From SIG299 sp964632165 (GTDB lineage Bacteria; Bacillota; Clostridia; Lachnospirales; Lachnospiraceae): DNA of 33,383 nt. The first letter of the stretch is position 1. Every line of letters starts with the position of its first letter. The notes beneath the pieces were generated by a model that did no database searches, was not told the origin of the DNA, and worked only from the letters and a program-made list of their open reading frames with translations. This document shows positions 32,164-33,383 of the stretch, piece by piece. The translations under genes were made by a program, and so were the position numbers. The stretch spans positions 1-33,383 of the forward strand of contig CAZWCZ010000021.1 of NCBI GenBank assembly GCA_964632165.1. Direction: 5' to 3'.

Positions 32164-32520
32164 TTATATTCCAAACCCGACTCCCATTGCCGCAGCAACC
32201 AAAAATACGATCAATGCATAGACCAATCTTCTTTTTCTGTGGTCTTTTTTCTCTTTTAATACCTGGCTTTCAGTTTTTTCTAATAATTTTTCCACATTCA
32301 GAAAGAAATTTCCCTTTTCCATGTCGTTTGCCGTGTCATCTAACTGAACCAGTGCAGAAGAAAATGCATAATACTCTTCCAGCTCATTTCTGCACTCCCT
32401 GCAATTCCGGACATGATTTACAAATGCATCTGCCTCTTTCAACGTCATCTGATTATGCAAATATTCTTTTATGGAATGCTGTACTTGTATACAAGACAGA
32501 CTGTCTGTTTTCTTCTTCAT
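32164..32520 (-). CDS. Tail-anchored zinc-finger (ZAS/zf-HC2-like) protein
   Basis: The 118-aa product has the spacing C10-x25-H36-x3-C40-x2-C43, the signature of zinc-binding anti-sigma (ZAS) domains, followed by a helical charged region (about 45-95), a basic RKRR stop and one C-terminal hydrophobic segment (about 98-118) that ends the protein. There is no extracytoplasmic domain and no adjacent sigma factor gene. It could be a reduced anti-sigma factor or an unrelated zinc-finger membrane protein. The open frame runs up through tRNA-Leu to 32703, but ATG 32520 with GAGAGGG 6 nt ahead and a promoter at 32558-32586 fixes the start. It is the first gene of the polA-coaE unit. Confidence 0.88.
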   Translation of the reverse strand: MKKKTDSLSCIQVQHSIKEYLHNQMTLKEADAFVNHVRNCRECRNELEEYYAFSSALVQLDDTANDMEKGNFFLNVEKLLEKTESQVLKEKKDHRKRRLVYALIVFLVAAAMGVGFGI

Positions 32521-32557
32521 AATACCCTCTCTTTTCAGGCAAGATAACTCACTATCC

Positions 32558-32586
32558 AGTATAACCGAGTTGACACATATTTTCAA
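32558..32586 (-). promoter_or_regulatory. Strong sigma-A-type promoter for the zinc-finger gene and polA-coaE
   Basis: On the minus strand, TTGAAA (32586-32581), a 17-nt spacer and TATACT (32563-32558); both hexamers match at five of six positions. It lies directly after the tRNA-Leu terminator and 37 nt before the start codon. Confidence 0.82.
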
Positions 32587-32593
32587 TAAAAAT

Positions 32594-32622
32594 GAAAAAA
32601 AAGAGAACCTAAAAGGTTCTCT
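32594..32622 (-). terminator. Rho-independent terminator of tRNA-Leu
   Basis: On the minus strand a 9-bp stem (32622-32614 with 32610-32602) with a 3-nt loop is followed by a run of eight Ts (32601-32594). It begins 4 nt after the tRNA 3' end. Confidence 0.93.
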
Positions 32623-32626
32623 CAGA

Positions 32627-32709
32627 TGCTGGTGGCGGGACTTGAACCCGCACGAGGTTGCCCCCGTCAGATTTTGAGTCTGATGCGTCTGCCATTCCGC
32701 CACACCAGC
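32627..32709 (-). tRNA. tRNA-Leu (CAA)
   Basis: An 83-nt class II tRNA folds completely: acceptor GCTGGTG/CACCAGC, a D-arm region with GCGGAATGGCAGACGC, anticodon stem TCAGA/TCTGA with loop CTCAAAA (anticodon CAA, reading UUG), a long variable arm CGGGGGCAACCTCGT and T-stem GCGGG/CCCGC with TTCAAGT. The discriminator is A, as required for leucine. The 3' CCA is not encoded and must be added by nucleotidyltransferase. It has its own promoter and terminator, so it is a single-tRNA unit. Confidence 0.97.
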
Positions 32710-32718
32710 AACATTGTT

Positions 32719-32747
32719 ATGTTACCACATCTTCTTTTCTTTTTCAA
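32719..32747 (-). promoter_or_regulatory. Promoter of tRNA-Leu
   Basis: On the minus strand, TTGAAA (32747-32742), a 17-nt spacer ending in TGG (an extended -10 element) and TAACAT (32724-32719). The -10 ends 9 nt before the mature tRNA 5' end, so the leader would be very short. Confidence 0.6.
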
Positions 32748-32751
32748 GAGG

Positions 32752-32785
32752 CAAATTCATTTTTCTTACAAATTCATTTTTCTTA
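32752..32785. repeat. 17-bp tandem duplication upstream of tRNA-Leu
   Basis: CAAATTCATTTTTCTTA occurs twice head to tail (32752-32768 and 32769-32785) and a third copy begins (CAAA). It lies between the Nudix gene terminator and the tRNA promoter, immediately upstream of the -35 region. It is an AT-rich, non-coding tandem repeat. Confidence 0.9.
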
Positions 32786-32786
32786 C

Positions 32787-32826
32787 AAAAAAAAGACTCA
32801 CTTCCTCTTTTGACGAACTGAGTCTT
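32787..32826 (-). terminator. Rho-independent terminator after the Nudix gene
   Basis: On the minus strand AAGACTCA (32826-32819) pairs with TGAGTCTT (32800-32793), with a short TTC/GAA inner helix after one mismatch, followed by eight Ts (32794-32787). It starts 6 nt after the Nudix stop. Confidence 0.88.
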
Positions 32827-32831
32827 CTCTT

Positions 32832-33284
32832 CTAAAAATACTTTTTGTTTCCCCAAAGATTACTTCTCTTTAAATCCAGATACTCGTTGTAAGCTTTCTC
32901 TAAGATCTGTTTCTCATTTGCAAATTTCAGCAAATGATACGCCTCATGAAACTTATAGTACCCGGAATCCGTGAAGTACTCCTCACGTTGCGGCTTGCTA
33001 TAATAGCTGTCTGACATCATCAAATACCAATGAACGTCCTTTAATACTGTATTTTGCGGAGTACTGAATGTATACTGGCTCTTACCGACATATTTGATGA
33101 TCGACGCATCTGCACCGGTTTCCTCTTTTACTTCGCGAAGTGCAGTTTCTTTATACTCTTCGCCTTCTTCCACCGTGCCTTTTGGAAGAACCCAGCCTTC
33201 GTACTTATTTTTGTAATTCTTATACAGTAATAAAATTTTTCCTCTGAATATAACTACACCGCCACAGCTCGTTGCTTCTACCAT
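32832..33284 (-). CDS. Nudix hydrolase
   Basis: Nudix enzymes hydrolyse nucleoside diphosphates linked to another group, such as diadenosine tetraphosphate or oxidised nucleotides. The 150-aa product has the Nudix box beginning at G36 (GTVEEGEEYKETALREVKEE, then TGAD), conforming to Gx5Ex7REUxEExGU. The preceding VVIFRGKILLLYKNYKNKYE and GWVLPKG are typical of Ap4A hydrolase-like members, but the substrate is inferred only. The C-terminal tail (YEAYHLLKFAN-like helix) is extended. ATG 33284 has GGAGG 8 nt ahead. It is monocistronic, with a clear promoter and terminator. Confidence 0.92.
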   Translation of the reverse strand: MVEATSCGGVVIFRGKILLLYKNYKNKYEGWVLPKGTVEEGEEYKETALREVKEETGADASIIKYVGKSQYTFSTPQNTVLKDVHWYLMMSDSYYSKPQREEYFTDSGYYKFHEAYHLLKFANEKQILEKAYNEYLDLKRSNLWGNKKYF

Positions 33285-33328
33285 CGCAATCCCTCCGTTA
33301 TGTGGTGTGTTCTCTACAACTAACTTTC

Positions 33329-33357
33329 AGTATACAACATTTAGAGAGACATTGCAA
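33329..33357 (-). promoter_or_regulatory. Sigma-A-type promoter for the Nudix gene
   Basis: On the minus strand, TTGCAA (33357-33352), a 17-nt spacer and TATACT (33334-33329), with TTG directly before the -10. It lies 44 nt upstream of the start codon. Confidence 0.78.
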
Positions 33358-33383
33358 CATTTTTTACATGGCATCTATTCCAA

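Noticed and set aside
32521..32703. Reading frame running from within tRNA-Leu into the zinc-finger gene, beginning MAEWQTHQTQ
   Set aside because: This is a translated tRNA-Leu, then its terminator. The real gene starts at 32520 with its own ribosome binding site and promoter.
1..33383. CRISPR arrays, insertion sequences, prophage or integrative element ends
   Set aside because: No spaced direct repeats, transposase, integrase or terminal inverted repeats were seen; gene content and packing are those of a core chromosomal region.

Overview
The window reads as a conserved chromosomal block from a spore-forming, low-to-moderate GC Firmicute of class Clostridia, most probably family Lachnospiraceae. 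This is inferred from the full spoIIIA operon, spoIVB next to recN, a RelQ-type alarmone synthetase, the UPF0210/ACT pair and the exonuclease-inactive PolA; nothing here fixes a species. I see no insertion sequence, prophage, CRISPR array or other island signature. Every gene except aroE is on the minus strand, so the transcription units are described from right to left.

Right end (about 33.4 to 27.6 kb): a monocistronic Nudix hydrolase gene with its own promoter and terminator; tRNA-Leu(CAA) with promoter and terminator; then a strong sigma-A-type promoter driving a small tail-anchored zinc-finger (ZAS-like) protein, polA and coaE. A second promoter at the end of coaE probably starts walJ, an ACT-domain protein and its UPF0210 partner.

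Middle (27.6 to 17.3 kb): a tightly packed run continues with pepD, an LCP cell-wall polymer ligase, relQ, three RNA-modification genes (rsmF, rsuA-type and rluA-type), a HAD phosphatase, an unrecognised two-TM membrane protein and recU. It ends with a 38-residue membrane peptide gene that has its own promoter and converges on aroE, the only plus-strand gene.

Left half (16.4 to 11.3 kb): the eight-gene spoIIIAA-AH operon, which builds the mother-cell part of the feeding-tube channel, with several translationally coupled junctions. It is followed by an Asp23/Gls24 gene with its own promoter and a hairpin. Then comes the housekeeping run nusB-xseA-xseB-ispA-dxs-tlyA-nadK-argR, which combines transcription antitermination, exonuclease VII, isoprenoid precursor synthesis, rRNA methylation, NADP synthesis and the arginine repressor. 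yebC has an excellent promoter of its own, followed by recN, a strong terminator, and spoIVB, the intercompartmental signalling protease. spo0A would be expected just beyond the left edge.

No intergenic stretch exceeds about 160 bases, so no gene-free region over 300 bases exists. I found no clearly new system. The items most worth a second look are the ZAS-like tail-anchored protein upstream of polA, the 38-aa membrane peptide, the unrecognised two-TM protein, the UPF0210/ACT pair, and a sporulation-type promoter that appears to overlap the recN terminator.
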